The notes: generated by a model from the sequence alone, not told the origin. DNA of 64,000 nt from Streptomyces sp. B21-105 (GCF_036898465.1 NZ_JARUMJ010000001.1:558001-622000); one strand, 5' to 3'. Shown: positions 1-8,720, counted from the first letter of the stretch. Made by a program: numbers and translations.

Positions 1-2
1 CC

Positions 3-1079
3 GGGCTGCTGTCCTCCCCGTACCCGCTGGAGATGCGCTACCTCCAACTGCTCGTGCTCTACACGCTGGGCCGCTGGGACGAGTGTCTGCGCACGGCGGC
101 CGCCGATCTCGCGGTGCTGCCCGCCTCGGGCGGTTTCGCGGTCGGTCCCGCGTTGTACGTGGCACTCGCGCGCGGCGAGCGGAGCGCTGTCGAACGGGCC
201 CGGAATCTGCTCGGGGGGCGTTTCGACTGGATGGCGGCGCTCGTCGCGGGCACGGTGCTGACTGACGCGGCGGCCGCGAGCGGCGACCCGGAGGCGGCGG
301 TGGCGCGGCTGCGGTCCTCGGTGGAGTCCCTGACGGACGAGACGGGGACGCCTCCCGACGCCACCGTACGGCTCACGGCGCTCGCCCTCACGCCCGTCGC
401 CGACGCGGCCGACGCGGCGCGGCACGCCGGTGACGAGGCGGGGGCCCGCCGCTGGGCGGCCGTGGCCGCCGAACTCCTGGAGCCCGCCCGAGCGGTGGCC
501 CTGCGCGGCGGGGTCGGCGTGCCGCTGGGGCCGGAGGGGCGCGCCTGGCTGGCCCGCGCCGAGGCCGAGGGCGCCTGGGCCGCCGCCGGACCGGACCCGG
601 CGCTGTGGGAACGGGCGGTCGCGGCGTTCGACCGGGGCGACGTGTACGAGCTCGCGCGGTGCCGGCTGCGGTACGCGCAGGCCCTGCTCGCGGCCGGCCG
701 TCGCGAGGAGGCCGCCGTCGAGGGCAGGGCGGCCCGGGAGACGGCCGTGCGGCTGGGGGCCGGCCCGCTGCGGGAGCGGGCGGACGCCCTGGTCCGGCGC
801 GGTCGCCTCGCGGAGGGACCGGCGGGCGCCCGGGACCGTCCGACGTCGCTGACGGCCCGGGAGCAGGAGGTGCTGCGGCTGCTCGCGCTCGGCCGCAGCA
901 ACCGGCAGATCGGCGAGGAGCTGTTCATCAGCGGCAAGACGGCGAGCGTGCACGTCTCCAACATTCTCGCCAAGCTCGGTGCGGCGAGCCGCACGGAGGC
1001 GGTGGCGATCGCCTACCGCGAACGGCTGCTGGAGCCGGAGGCCGGCGCGTCGGACTGGACCCGCGAGGACACTCGGTGA
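3..1079 (+). CDS. LuxR-type transcriptional regulator, 3' part (start outside window)
   Basis: The reading frame is open to the left edge, so only the last ~358 residues are present. The visible part is Ala/Arg-rich and helical with repeated short helix pairs, as in the TPR-like or sensor region of large ATP-binding LuxR (LAL/MalT-like) regulators. It ends in a clear LuxR helix-turn-helix (about bases 847-1040): LTAREQEVLRLLALG, then SNRQIGEELFIS, then KTASVHVSNILAKLG, a typical GerE DNA-binding fold. The role is DNA-binding transcriptional control. Its targets cannot be told, and the N-terminal ATPase typical of LAL proteins lies outside the window if it exists. The next gene begins 92 bp downstream on the same strand. 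Confidence 0.85.
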   Translation, partial: GLLSSPYPLEMRYLQLLVLYTLGRWDECLRTAAADLAVLPASGGFAVGPALYVALARGERSAVERARNLLGGRFDWMAALVAGTVLTDAAAASGDPEAAVARLRSSVESLTDETGTPPDATVRLTALALTPVADAADAARHAGDEAGARRWAAVAAELLEPARAVALRGGVGVPLGPEGRAWLARAEAEGAWAAAGPDPALWERAVAAFDRGDVYELARCRLRYAQALLAAGRREEAAVEGRAARETAVRLGAGPLRERADALVRRGRLAEGPAGARDRPTSLTAREQEVLRLLALGRSNRQIGEELFISGKTASVHVSNILAKLGAASRTEAVAIAYRERLLEPEAGASDWTREDTR

Positions 1080-1170
1080 GTTGACCCGCACGGCGGCGCC
1101 GGGTGAGGGTGCGAGGACACGAAGAGCCAAGGCGCGGTCCGCTTCCCGACCGCGCAGAGGGGTGACTGCC

Positions 1171-2130
1171 TTGATCGGCATATCGGACATCGAAGCCGCC
1201 GCCGAACGGATCGCCGGACATGTCGTCCGCACCCCGACCGTGCCGAGCCCGGGCCTGTCGGACCTGCTCGGCGTCCCGGTGACCATGAAGCTCGAACTCC
1301 TCCAGCGCACCGGCTCGTTCAAGGCGCGCGGCGCGACGGCGAAGCTGCTGTCGCTGAGCGAGGCCGAGCGCGCCGCCGGGGTGGTGGCCGTGAGCGGCGG
1401 GAACCACGGCGTCGCACTCGCGGTGATGGCGGCCGCCCTGGATGTGAAGGCCACGGTGGTGATGCCGCGTTCGGCGCCCGCGCGCTCCGTGGAGACCGCG
1501 GAGGCGGCCGGTGCCTCGGTGCGGCTGACCGACGGGATGGACACCGCGTTCGCGCTGGTGGAGCGGTTGCGCGACGAAGGCCTCACGTTGGTGCACCCGT
1601 TCGACGATCCGCTGGTCGTCGCCGGGCAGGGCACCGTCGGACTGGAGCTCGCCGCCGACGCCGACGAGCTCACCGACGTGCTGGTCAGCATCGGGGGCGG
1701 CGGGCTGATCGCGGGCGTCGCCGCGGCGCTGCGGGCGCGCCGCCCGCAGGTGCGGGTCTGGGGCGTGGAGACGGAGGGCGCGCAGGCGATGTCGCAGGCG
1801 CTGGCGGCGGGCGGGCCGGTGCCGGTGGCGCTGTCGTCGATCGTCACCACGCTCAGCGCGCCCAGCGTCTCGCGGTTGACGTACGACCATGTCCGCGCGC
1901 TGGTCACCGAGGTGCTGGCGGTCTCCGACCGGGAGGCGGTGCGCGGGTGCGTGGAGTTGGCCGAGCACGCGAAGGTGTGGACCGAGCCGGCGGCCGGCTG
2001 TCTGCTGCCCGCGGCCCGGCGGGTCGTCGAGCGGGTCGGCGACGGGGCACGGCTGGGACTGGTGGTCTGCGGGGGCAACGCGACCACTTCCGACATGAGG
2101 GCTTGGACAGACCGGTTCGAGATGCGCTGA
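1171..2130 (+). CDS. PLP-dependent serine/threonine dehydratase family protein
   Basis: A 319-residue protein of the fold-type II PLP family (threonine dehydratase, serine racemase and hydroxyectoine-utilisation EutB-like enzymes). Expected chemistry is deamination or racemisation of a beta-hydroxy amino acid in the cytoplasm. Visible motifs are the PLP lysine in GSFKARGA, an SGGNHG phosphate-contact turn and the glycine-rich phosphate loop SIGGGGLIAG. There is no C-terminal ACT regulatory domain, so it resembles catabolic rather than biosynthetic (IlvA) enzymes. The start is TTG 1171, chosen because AGAGGGG (1156-1162) sits 8 bases upstream. A GTG at 1162 overlaps that ribosome site. The exact substrate is not readable from sequence. 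Confidence 0.85.
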   Translation: MIGISDIEAAAERIAGHVVRTPTVPSPGLSDLLGVPVTMKLELLQRTGSFKARGATAKLLSLSEAERAAGVVAVSGGNHGVALAVMAAALDVKATVVMPRSAPARSVETAEAAGASVRLTDGMDTAFALVERLRDEGLTLVHPFDDPLVVAGQGTVGLELAADADELTDVLVSIGGGGLIAGVAAALRARRPQVRVWGVETEGAQAMSQALAAGGPVPVALSSIVTTLSAPSVSRLTYDHVRALVTEVLAVSDREAVRGCVELAEHAKVWTEPAAGCLLPAARRVVERVGDGARLGLVVCGGNATTSDMRAWTDRFEMR

Positions 2131-2450
2131 ATCGATTCGCCGGAGAAGCGGAAAACCGCCCGAGGCCGCCGATCAGGAATGGGCGGCGGCCGAGAAGGTC
2201 GTTTTCCGGACGCCCGAGGAGACCCGCAGGTCCTGTTTACCGGTGGTTACACCCGCAGGAGGGGACGGGTGCGAACCGGGCCGGCGTCCGCCAATTCCCT
2301 TTTCTCGCACATCTACTCGACCCACGGTGAAGTCTTTTCTTGAATGAAGGACAGGAATCGGGCCGACTTGCCGTCCCGTTGAACGGACCCCCTCACGTCG
2401 GTCGTACCACTGGGAAAGGTGAGTGACAGCGGTTTCGACGAGGGATGACC
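2131..2450. other. 320-bp intergenic region
   Basis: No gene is seen. An imperfect hairpin lies at 2164-2191 (GGCCGCC and GGCGGCC arms, 14-nt loop) and may end transcription of the dehydratase. The second half is less GC-rich and should hold the promoter of the pseudokinase gene, but no convincing -10/-35 pair stands out. Confidence 0.4.
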
Positions 2451-4106
2451 ATGGTCAAGACGCACGTCTCCACGCACGAGTGGGTCGCCGGGAGGTACCG
2501 GCTGCTCGACGTCGTCCACCGGGAGACGAACCGCGTCAGCTGGTACGGCGAGTACGTGGAGGAGACCGGGTCGGCCCGGCCCTGCCTGGTCACCAGGATC
2601 GGTCTGCCCGTCGACCAGGGCGAGGAGAAGGCGCGCCAGGCCGCCGACCGGGTGCTGCGCATGTCGGAGACGATGGCCCGGCTGTGCCCGGGCCGGATCG
2701 CCTCGGTCGTCGACGCCCTGGAGGAGGAGGGGTCCCTGTGGACCGTCACCGAATGGATCGACGGCCTCCCGTTGGGCCAGCTGATCGCACAGAAGGGCGC
2801 GTTCAGTCCGGGCAGGGCCGCGGCGATCGGGCTGCAACTGCTCGACGTGCTCGAGGTCGCGCACGGTGAGGGCATCACCCACGGCGAGCTGAGCCCCGGC
2901 CAGATCTTCGTGCGGAGCCAGGGTCCCCTCGTCCTCACCGGGTTCGGGCTGGCCGGCGCGACCCTGGCCCCGCGCGTGGCGGCCCCGTCGTACGCCTCCC
3001 CCGAGCAGGCCCGCGACGAGCGGATCGGCCCGGCCGCCGACCTGTGGGCGCTGGGCGCGCTCCTCTACACGATGGTCGAGGGACGGCCGCCGTACCGGGA
3101 CCGGGACAGGCCCGAGGCCACCCTCAAGGGCGTGGACAGGCTGCCGTTGCGCGCCCCGCTGCGCGCCGGTTCCCTCACCCCGGTCGTGCAGGGGCTGCTG
3201 CGCAAGGACTCCCGGGAGCGGCTGACCCGCACGGTGGTGCGCCAGTCCCTCACCCGGCTGCTGGACGACGACCCGCACGCCGCCGTGCCCGCTCCCGGGC
3301 TGCGCCGCTTCCGCATCGCCGCACGGCACGTCGGCCCCCAGTGGAGCGGCCGGGCGATGGCGGCCGGGACGGCGCTGGCCGTCGTCACCGTGGCGCTCGC
3401 CGCCCTCGCCGTGGCCCAGAGCATGCCCGACGGCGAGAACACGGCGGCGGGCGACGCGCAGGCCCGGCCGTCCGTCTCCGCCACGGGGCCGGGCAAGGAC
3501 CCCGGCGACAGAGCCCCCGCCACGCCGGCCCCGGCCCCCACACCGACCCCCATTCCCACCGCGCCGGCCAGCCCGTCCCCGAGCACACCCCCGCGCACCT
3601 CGCCCACGCCCTCACCGCCCGCCACCGCCGACGCCCTCCCGGACGGCTTCCGGGTCTACCGCGCCGACGAGGGCTTCTCGGTGGCCCTGCCCAAGGGCTG
3701 GAAGCGGCTGGACACCGCCCGCGCCTCCGACGGGGCCTATCGCGTCACCTTCGGCGCGAAGGGCGACCCGCGCACCCTCGCGATCACCTACAGCAAGAGC
3801 GCCGGACCCGACCCGGTCGCCGTCTGGCGCGACGACGTCGAACCCAACCTGCGGCGGACCGCGGGGTTCCGGCGGATCGGCGAGATCAGGGCCACGACGT
3901 ACCAGGGGTACAAGGGCGCCGACATGGAATGGCTCGCCGACGGCGCCGCCGGGCAGGAACGCACGTTCGGCCGCGGATTCCTGCTCGGCGGGCACCGCAG
4001 CTTCTCGCTGCGCTGGACGACGCCCGCCGCGGAGTGGAACACGAGCGCCGACCGGCAGGCCCTCGACACGTTCTTCAAGACCTTCCGTCCGGGTTCGGCC
4101 GCCTAG
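2451..4106 (+). CDS. Membrane-anchored protein kinase-like protein, predicted pseudokinase
   Basis: A 551-residue protein with a degenerate Hanks-type kinase fold (residues ~15-275), one membrane helix (~302-324), a long Pro/Thr/Ser-rich linker and a C-terminal ~150-residue extracytoplasmic domain. The kinase shape is clear (APSYASPEQAR activation segment, DLWALGALLYTMVEG helix). The catalytic residues are missing: HRD is replaced by HGE (144-146), DFG by GFG (164-166), and the ATP-binding lysine position is Arg in CLVTRI. It is therefore expected to bind or scaffold rather than phosphorylate. ATG 2451 is preferred over ATG 2445 because AGGG (2441-2444) abuts the first and is 6 bases from the second. 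The outer domain resembles the small sensor domains of Streptomyces membrane kinases. Its ligand is unknown. Confidence 0.8.
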   Translation: MVKTHVSTHEWVAGRYRLLDVVHRETNRVSWYGEYVEETGSARPCLVTRIGLPVDQGEEKARQAADRVLRMSETMARLCPGRIASVVDALEEEGSLWTVTEWIDGLPLGQLIAQKGAFSPGRAAAIGLQLLDVLEVAHGEGITHGELSPGQIFVRSQGPLVLTGFGLAGATLAPRVAAPSYASPEQARDERIGPAADLWALGALLYTMVEGRPPYRDRDRPEATLKGVDRLPLRAPLRAGSLTPVVQGLLRKDSRERLTRTVVRQSLTRLLDDDPHAAVPAPGLRRFRIAARHVGPQWSGRAMAAGTALAVVTVALAALAVAQSMPDGENTAAGDAQARPSVSATGPGKDPGDRAPATPAPAPTPTPIPTAPASPSPSTPPRTSPTPSPPATADALPDGFRVYRADEGFSVALPKGWKRLDTARASDGAYRVTFGAKGDPRTLAITYSKSAGPDPVAVWRDDVEPNLRRTAGFRRIGEIRATTYQGYKGADMEWLADGAAGQERTFGRGFLLGGHRSFSLRWTTPAAEWNTSADRQALDTFFKTFRPGSAA

Positions 4107-4114
4107 TGCCGTGA

Positions 4115-4130
4115 GGGCGGCCGGCCGCCC
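4115..4130. terminator. Candidate terminator palindrome
   Basis: A perfect 16-bp GC palindrome (GGGCGGCC followed by its complement) lies 9 bp after the pseudokinase stop codon, with no T-run. It fits an intrinsic terminator of the GC-rich Streptomyces kind, but function is inferred from position only. Confidence 0.4.
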
Positions 4131-4281
4131 TTCCCGGTCGCCGGCCGCCCGTCTCCTCCCGCGCGGACGCCCGGCCCGCGCGCGGGTCTGCCCCGGCCCG
4201 GCCGGGGCGCGCGTATAGGCTGCCGTTCCGGACGTCCGCGGTGCCGATCCGCGGCCGGCAGCCTGTGGAGGAGAGCCACCC

Positions 4282-5379
4282 GTGACCCTGGCGATCGACC
4301 TGCCCGAGACCGACGAGGAGGCGCCCGCCGGGACGTCGGCCCCGACGTTCCCCGCGCCCCTGTCCGACCTCGTGGCGCGCGACGCCCGCGAGTTCGGCGT
4401 CTACGCGCGGACCGGCGGGTGGGCCTTCGGCCTGTTGGTGGCGCGCAGCGTCCGGCCGGGCGGGCAGAGCGCCGACGAGACGCCGAAGGTGTCGGCCAAG
4501 GAGTTCGCCGGGCTGGCCGGCTGCTCCCCCGAGCGCGTCCTGCGGTTCTACAAGGCCTGGGACCGGGCGGCCGACGACGGTCTCGTCCCGCACTTCGAGG
4601 AGCTGGCGCCCGGCCAGGAGGTCGAGCTGCCGGACGCCGAGGTCTGGCTGACGTACTACGTCTCGCGCTCCAGCGCCACGTCCGAGCGCGGTGCCGCGAT
4701 CACGGAGGCAGCCGAGGCCGAGGGCATCCGGCCGACGAAGGCGCTGGAGGTCGCGGAGAACCCCACCGCCCTGCGGGCCGCGATCCTGGCCGACCCCTCG
4801 ACCGCCCGCGCGGCCCGCGCCGCCCTCCTGGACCGCGTCAGGGAGGACCCGGAGCTGCAGCACGAGCTGGCCCGGGACGTCGTGCGCACCGACGACCTGA
4901 AGAAGGCCGTGGCCTCCGAGAGCCGCTCGGCCGACCGCATCGGCTATGTACGCCAGATCGCCGAGTCCGGCCGGATCAGGACGCCCGCCGGGCAGACCCT
5001 CGAAGCGCCCGCCGAGCTGCGCCGGGAGGCCGAGCGGCACCTCTCGCTGCTGGACGAGCTGGACGACGGCGAGGACTCCGGCGAGTGGGCGAACGACGCC
5101 TATGACACCTTGAAGAGCCTGGTCGTGGACACCGTCGAGGCCGACCCGGGGCTGCGGGTGCAGGAGCGGCGCACGAAGTTCTACAGCAGCCTCCAGCGGG
5201 CGACCAAGGTCTTCGAGGAGCTGACCTTCGACGACGTCGACCCGCAGGAGTTCTACGAGGACGACATGGTCCAGCGGCTGGAGGAGCTGCAGCAGGCGAT
5301 CGGCAGCTGCATCACCGCGCTGCGCGGCGCCCGGGGCGCCGCCCCCGAGGCAGCTGGACCGGCTCAGTCGGTGGTGTAG
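4282..5379 (+). CDS. Conserved hypothetical protein, mostly helical
   Basis: A 365-residue soluble protein rich in Glu, Ala and Arg, predicted largely alpha-helical with no signal peptide or membrane segment. GTG 4282 is preceded by GGAGGAG at 4267-4273. Residues ~65-90 (SAKEFAGLAGCSPERVLRFYKAW) look like a helix-turn-helix: a small helix, a turn with Gly-Cys-Ser and a second helix. A possible DNA-binding role is therefore an inference. The C-terminal half alternates charged helices. I do not recognise the family beyond having a Streptomyces-like composition. Its stop codon overlaps by 16 bp the end of the convergent membrane-protein gene. Confidence 0.7.
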   Translation: MTLAIDLPETDEEAPAGTSAPTFPAPLSDLVARDAREFGVYARTGGWAFGLLVARSVRPGGQSADETPKVSAKEFAGLAGCSPERVLRFYKAWDRAADDGLVPHFEELAPGQEVELPDAEVWLTYYVSRSSATSERGAAITEAAEAEGIRPTKALEVAENPTALRAAILADPSTARAARAALLDRVREDPELQHELARDVVRTDDLKKAVASESRSADRIGYVRQIAESGRIRTPAGQTLEAPAELRREAERHLSLLDELDDGEDSGEWANDAYDTLKSLVVDTVEADPGLRVQERRTKFYSSLQRATKVFEELTFDDVDPQEFYEDDMVQRLEELQQAIGSCITALRGARGAAPEAAGPAQSVV

Positions 5380-5861
5380 TGGCTCCGGGTCCACAGGGGC
5401 AGCACGAACCAGCACAGCCCGTACCACGCGACCACGCCCGTGACCAGCCACGGCACGAACGCGTCGTGGGTGGCCACCCGCAGGATCAGCAGCAGCGAGG
5501 AGGTCATGGTGGCGAGCAGCAGGAGCAGGCCGACGAGGGTCAGCCTGGACGCCACCCGCACCGCCTGCGGCTTGACCCGCCGTCCGGAGACCAGGCGGTG
5601 CAGGGACACCGGGCCGATGAGGGCGCCGGTCGCACAGGCGCCGAGGACCACGGTCACGATGTAGATGACCTGGTCGATGTCGCGCAGGTCCGCGTAGCGC
5701 GGGGTGAACACGACGGTCAGCAGGAAGCCGAAGAGGATCTGGACGCCCGTCTGGGCGACGCGGATCTCCTGGATGAGCTCCCCCCACATCCGGTCGGCTC
5801 TCTCCTCCTCCGTCTCGTTGCGCCCCGTGCGCTGCTCGGCGCTCGTCGCCGTGTCCGTCAC
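5364..5861 (-). CDS. DUF6328-type four-helix membrane protein
   Basis: A 165-residue integral membrane protein. After a hydrophilic N-terminus (~40 residues with EEERADRMWGELIQEIRVAQTGVQ) come about four hydrophobic helices: FLLTVVF, IVTVVLGACATGALIG, LVGLLLLLATMTSSLLLI and WLVTGVVAWYGLCWFVLP. The IRVAQTGVQILFGFLL start of the membrane part is what I associate with the DUF6328 family of actinobacterial membrane proteins. GTG 5861 is chosen because GGGAGGA lies about 9 bases upstream; longer in-frame starts have no ribosome site and an un-protein-like Arg/Pro sequence. The function is unknown. Its 3' end overlaps the convergent gene by 16 bp. Confidence 0.75.
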   Translation of the reverse strand: MTDTATSAEQRTGRNETEEERADRMWGELIQEIRVAQTGVQILFGFLLTVVFTPRYADLRDIDQVIYIVTVVLGACATGALIGPVSLHRLVSGRRVKPQAVRVASRLTLVGLLLLLATMTSSLLLILRVATHDAFVPWLVTGVVAWYGLCWFVLPLWTRSHYTTD

Positions 5862-5958
5862 CTGTGCCGTCCTCCCGGTTCGTGTGGTCCCTCGGACCCC
5901 CTCCTCACCGCGAGTACCCCGGGAGCGGCGGTTCTTGCCGCCCCCGGGCCGGGTTCGT

Positions 5959-6942
5959 CTACCAGCGGCCCTCGACCTGTTCCTTGATCCGCCGGTCGTA
6001 GAGGTCGCGGACGGCAGCGAGCGTGGCGTCCGAGAGCTCCGGGAGCCGGGCGGCGGCGGCATTGGCGCGGGCCTGCTCGGGCGAGCGGGCGCCCGGGATC
6101 ACGGTGGTCACACCGGGCTGCTGGACGATCCAGCGCAGCGCCAGCTGGGCCGGGGTGTACCCCTCGGGGGCGAGGGCCGCGAACTCGACGGCTGCCTCGA
6201 CGCCGGTGGCGTAGTCGACGCCGGAGAAGGTCTCGCCCTGGTCGAAGGCCTCACCGTGCCGGTTGTAGGCGCGGTGGTCGTTGTCCGCGAAGACGGTGTC
6301 CTTGGTGTACTTCCCGGACAGCAGGCCGGAGGCGAGCGGGACCCGGGCGATGATGCCGACGCCGGCCTCGCGGGCCGCCGGGAGCACCTCGGCCAGGGGC
6401 TTGAGCCGGAACGGGTTGAGGATGATCTGGACGCTGGCCACGCCCGGCCGGGCGATCGCGGTGAGGGCTTCGGCGCAGGTCTCCACGCTGACGCCGTAGT
6501 GCGCGATGCGCTCCTCCTCGACGAGGGTGTCGAGGGCGTCGAACACCTCGTCGCTGGAGTACACCGGGGTCGGCGGGCAGTGCAGCTGCACGAGGTCGAT
6601 GCGGTCGACGCCGAGGTTGCGGCGGGAGCGGTCGTTCCAGGCGCGGAAGTTGTCCAGGACGTAGTTCTCGGGGATCTGGTCGAGGCGGCGGCCCATCTTC
6701 GTGGCGACCAGCACATGCAGGTCGGGCCGGCCGCTCAGGAAGGCGGCGATGGTCTGCTCGCTGCGTCCGTCGCCGTACACGTCGGCGGTGTCGAAGAAGG
6801 TGACTCCCGACTCGGCCGCCGCCTCCAGCACCGTCAGGGCTTCCTTGTCGTCGACGTCGCCCCAGTCGGCCCCCAGTTGCCAGGTGCCGAGACCGACGAC
6901 GGACGCATGCTGACCGGACCTGCCGAATTCGCGTTCTTCCAT
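5959..6942 (-). CDS. Aldo/keto reductase
   Basis: A 327-residue NADPH-dependent aldo/keto reductase with the complete TIM-barrel signature. The catalytic Asp/Tyr segment is FFDTADVYGDGRSE, the Lys is in VATKMGRR, and the His position falls in RIDLVQLHCPP. The nucleotide-binding C-terminal stretch is VIPGARSPEQARANAAA. The family reduces aldehydes or ketones in the cytoplasm; the sequence resembles the perakine reductase/YajO-like oxidoreductases and not the xylose reductases. It is transcribed on the minus strand downstream of the FAD monooxygenase gene with ~200 bp between, so it probably has its own promoter. The substrate is not predictable. Confidence 0.9.
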   Translation of the reverse strand: MEEREFGRSGQHASVVGLGTWQLGADWGDVDDKEALTVLEAAAESGVTFFDTADVYGDGRSEQTIAAFLSGRPDLHVLVATKMGRRLDQIPENYVLDNFRAWNDRSRRNLGVDRIDLVQLHCPPTPVYSSDEVFDALDTLVEEERIAHYGVSVETCAEALTAIARPGVASVQIILNPFRLKPLAEVLPAAREAGVGIIARVPLASGLLSGKYTKDTVFADNDHRAYNRHGEAFDQGETFSGVDYATGVEAAVEFAALAPEGYTPAQLALRWIVQQPGVTTVIPGARSPEQARANAAAARLPELSDATLAAVRDLYDRRIKEQVEGRW

Positions 6943-7103
6943 GGCGTCAGTGTGTCATCCGCCACGGCCCGCCCCGGAGCCCGGCCCTCCGTTCACCGGG
7001 GCCGCCGTCGAGGTCGCCGAAGTACTCGCCGAGGTCGGCGAAGCACTTCAGGACCAGGGCGCGCTCAACCCGGCCCGCTCGGCTGCGGCCTTCAGCGCGA
7101 TGC

Positions 7104-7138
7104 CGGCGTGCGCCGGGCGGTCGGCGTGCGCCGGGCGG
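7104..7138. repeat. 17-bp tandem direct repeat
   Basis: CGGCGTGCGCCGGGCGG occurs at 7104-7120 and again at 7122-7138 (period 18), in the gap between the aldo/keto reductase and the monooxygenase stop codon. It probably arose by slippage; no function is visible. Confidence 0.6.
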
Positions 7139-7149
7139 GCCGGGAGGAC

Positions 7150-8364
7150 CTACTTGCCGGCGGTCAGCGCACGGACGTGCGCGCCGCGCGCCAGCTTCGG
7201 ACCCAGCCAGCGCTTGAGGCGGCGCAGCGCTTCCAGGCGTCCGGCCGCCCTGTCGAGGCGGTAGTACAACTGGGGCGGGACATAGGGCAGCAGGGGCGAG
7301 TGGCGCTGTCCGAGCAGGGCGAACATCTGCTCCGGCGGGAGATGGATGTAGCGGGTGAGGTTCTCGTACCACCGGGCGCTGTAGCGGGCGGCGCTCTGCT
7401 GGGACAGCAGAGCGGACTTGCGTACGCGTTCGTAGCGGTCGAGGGCCTGCGGAAGGTCCACGCTGTCGCGCAGCGCCTCGGCGAGGGCGATGGCGTCCTC
7501 CAGGGCGAGGGTGGTGCCGGCGCCGATCGAGTAGTGCGTGGTGTGGGCGGCGTCGCCCAGGAGGACGAGGTTGCCGCGGCGCCAGGCGCGGTTGACGAGG
7601 GTGCGGAAGGTCAGCCACTGGGTGCTGCCGCCGGCGGAGGAGGCGCGGCCCACGAGGGGGTGACCGTCGAGGATGTGCGCGAAGAGCTTCTCCAGGTCGG
7701 CGAGGCTGTCGGCCTCGCTCGCCCGGTCGAGGCCGAGTCCGGTCAGCGTCTCGGGGGCGCACTCGATCACGCAGGTGCTCTGCTCGTCGCTGAAGGGATA
7801 CCCGTAGCACCAGATCCAGCCGTGCGCGGTTTCCACGAAGGCGAAGGTGAAGGAGTCGAAGACCTTGGTCGTGCCGAGCCAGACGTAGGAGTTGCGGCCC
7901 TCGGTGAGCTGAGCGCCGAAGTCGTCCGCGTGGTGGGTGCGCAGCGCGCTGCGCACGCCGTCGCCGGCCACCACGAGGTCGGCGTCCGGCAGGTTCTCCG
8001 CGGTGATCTCGCTCTCGAACTCCAGCCGGACGCCGAGCGCGCGGGCCCGGTCCGCGAGGATCTCCAGCAGCCGGTGTCGGCCGATGCCGTGCCCCTCGTC
8101 GCCCGGCTGACGGGTCGCCAGGTCCCGTACATGGGCGACGCCCTCGTTCCAGCGGACGGAGCTCTCCTCGATCGCGTGCGCCGACTCGGGGTCGCGGGCG
8201 CGGAGTTCGTCGAGGAGCCCCTGCCAGTACGTGACGCCCCAGCCGTAGGTCGAGCCCTCCGGGTTGCGTTCGTGGACGGTGATGTCGTGGGACGGGTCCT
8301 GCCGCTTGAGCAGGATGGAGAGATACAGGCCGGCGGGCCCGCCGCCGACACAGGCGACCTTCAC
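7150..8364 (-). CDS. FAD-dependent monooxygenase
   Basis: A 404-residue flavoprotein hydroxylase. The N-terminus has the dinucleotide motif VACVGGGPAGLYLSILL, followed by the EAD-type acid in VHERNPEG. The second FAD motif is LVLLGDAAHTTHYSIGAGTTLALEDA. STYGWGVTYWQG and the overall length resemble the N-terminal monooxygenase half of 2-aminobenzoyl-CoA/salicylyl-CoA hydroxylases, here without the fused old-yellow-enzyme domain. It likely hydroxylates an aromatic, possibly CoA-bound, substrate using NAD(P)H and oxygen. GTG 8364 is preferred because AAGGGG (8370-8375) lies 5 bases upstream; GTG 8370 is the alternative. It is divergent from melC1. Confidence 0.85.
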   Translation of the reverse strand: MKVACVGGGPAGLYLSILLKRQDPSHDITVHERNPEGSTYGWGVTYWQGLLDELRARDPESAHAIEESSVRWNEGVAHVRDLATRQPGDEGHGIGRHRLLEILADRARALGVRLEFESEITAENLPDADLVVAGDGVRSALRTHHADDFGAQLTEGRNSYVWLGTTKVFDSFTFAFVETAHGWIWCYGYPFSDEQSTCVIECAPETLTGLGLDRASEADSLADLEKLFAHILDGHPLVGRASSAGGSTQWLTFRTLVNRAWRRGNLVLLGDAAHTTHYSIGAGTTLALEDAIALAEALRDSVDLPQALDRYERVRKSALLSQQSAARYSARWYENLTRYIHLPPEQMFALLGQRHSPLLPYVPPQLYYRLDRAAGRLEALRRLKRWLGPKLARGAHVRALTAGK

Positions 8365-8385
8365 GCGCACCCCTTGGAGTTACCA

Positions 8386-8404
8386 GTCGTGATTGATTGA
8401 CGAC
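8386..8404. promoter_or_regulatory. Inverted repeat upstream of the monooxygenase gene
   Basis: GTCGT and ACGAC arms flank a 9-bp AT-richer centre (gattgattg), 22 bp upstream of the monooxygenase start. The position suggests an operator for its promoter. The cognate regulator is not evident in the window. Confidence 0.35.
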
Positions 8405-8720
8405 GCAGAGTAGCAGGGGGTGAGGGCGCCCCGTGGGCGCCCCACCTGTCCGATCGCGCCACTTTTCGCACGTGAGCCACACCACCGGCGACGCCGGGCT
8501 TCGAGAAAGATCACCGGAAGCGGTGTCCCGACGGAAAGGAATTGCCCGTTCCGCCACGGGTCGGGCACACCGACGACCAAGATCATCTTGGTTCAAGATT
8601 GCACGACATGTAAGCGGATGTCCGGATCGGAGCCGACCGGTCGCCGGCGATTTCCCGGCCTCGTGACCCGGCCGATAGGCATGCGGGGTCGTCAACCCCT
8701 CGCACTCCTGGAGATCCCGC
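8405..8720. other. Divergent promoter region of monooxygenase and melC genes
   Basis: There are about 355 bp between the two divergent genes with no coding sequence that I can support. It holds the repeats at 8386-8404 and 8577-8591. A further half-site CAAGAT lies at 8594-8599, so AAGAT-type half-sites occur three times within 23 bp. Confidence 0.5.
8577..8591. promoter_or_regulatory. Perfect 15-bp palindrome upstream of the melC operon
   Basis: CCAAGAT-C-ATCTTGG is a perfect palindrome 130 bp upstream of melC1, followed by another CAAGAT half-site three bases later. It stands out in an AT-richer stretch and is a good candidate operator for a regulator of melanin production. Confidence 0.5.

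Noticed and set aside
5704..8400. An 898-codon plus frame over the aldo/keto reductase and monooxygenase
   Set aside because: It is antisense to two genes with full catalytic motifs, so it is a shadow frame.
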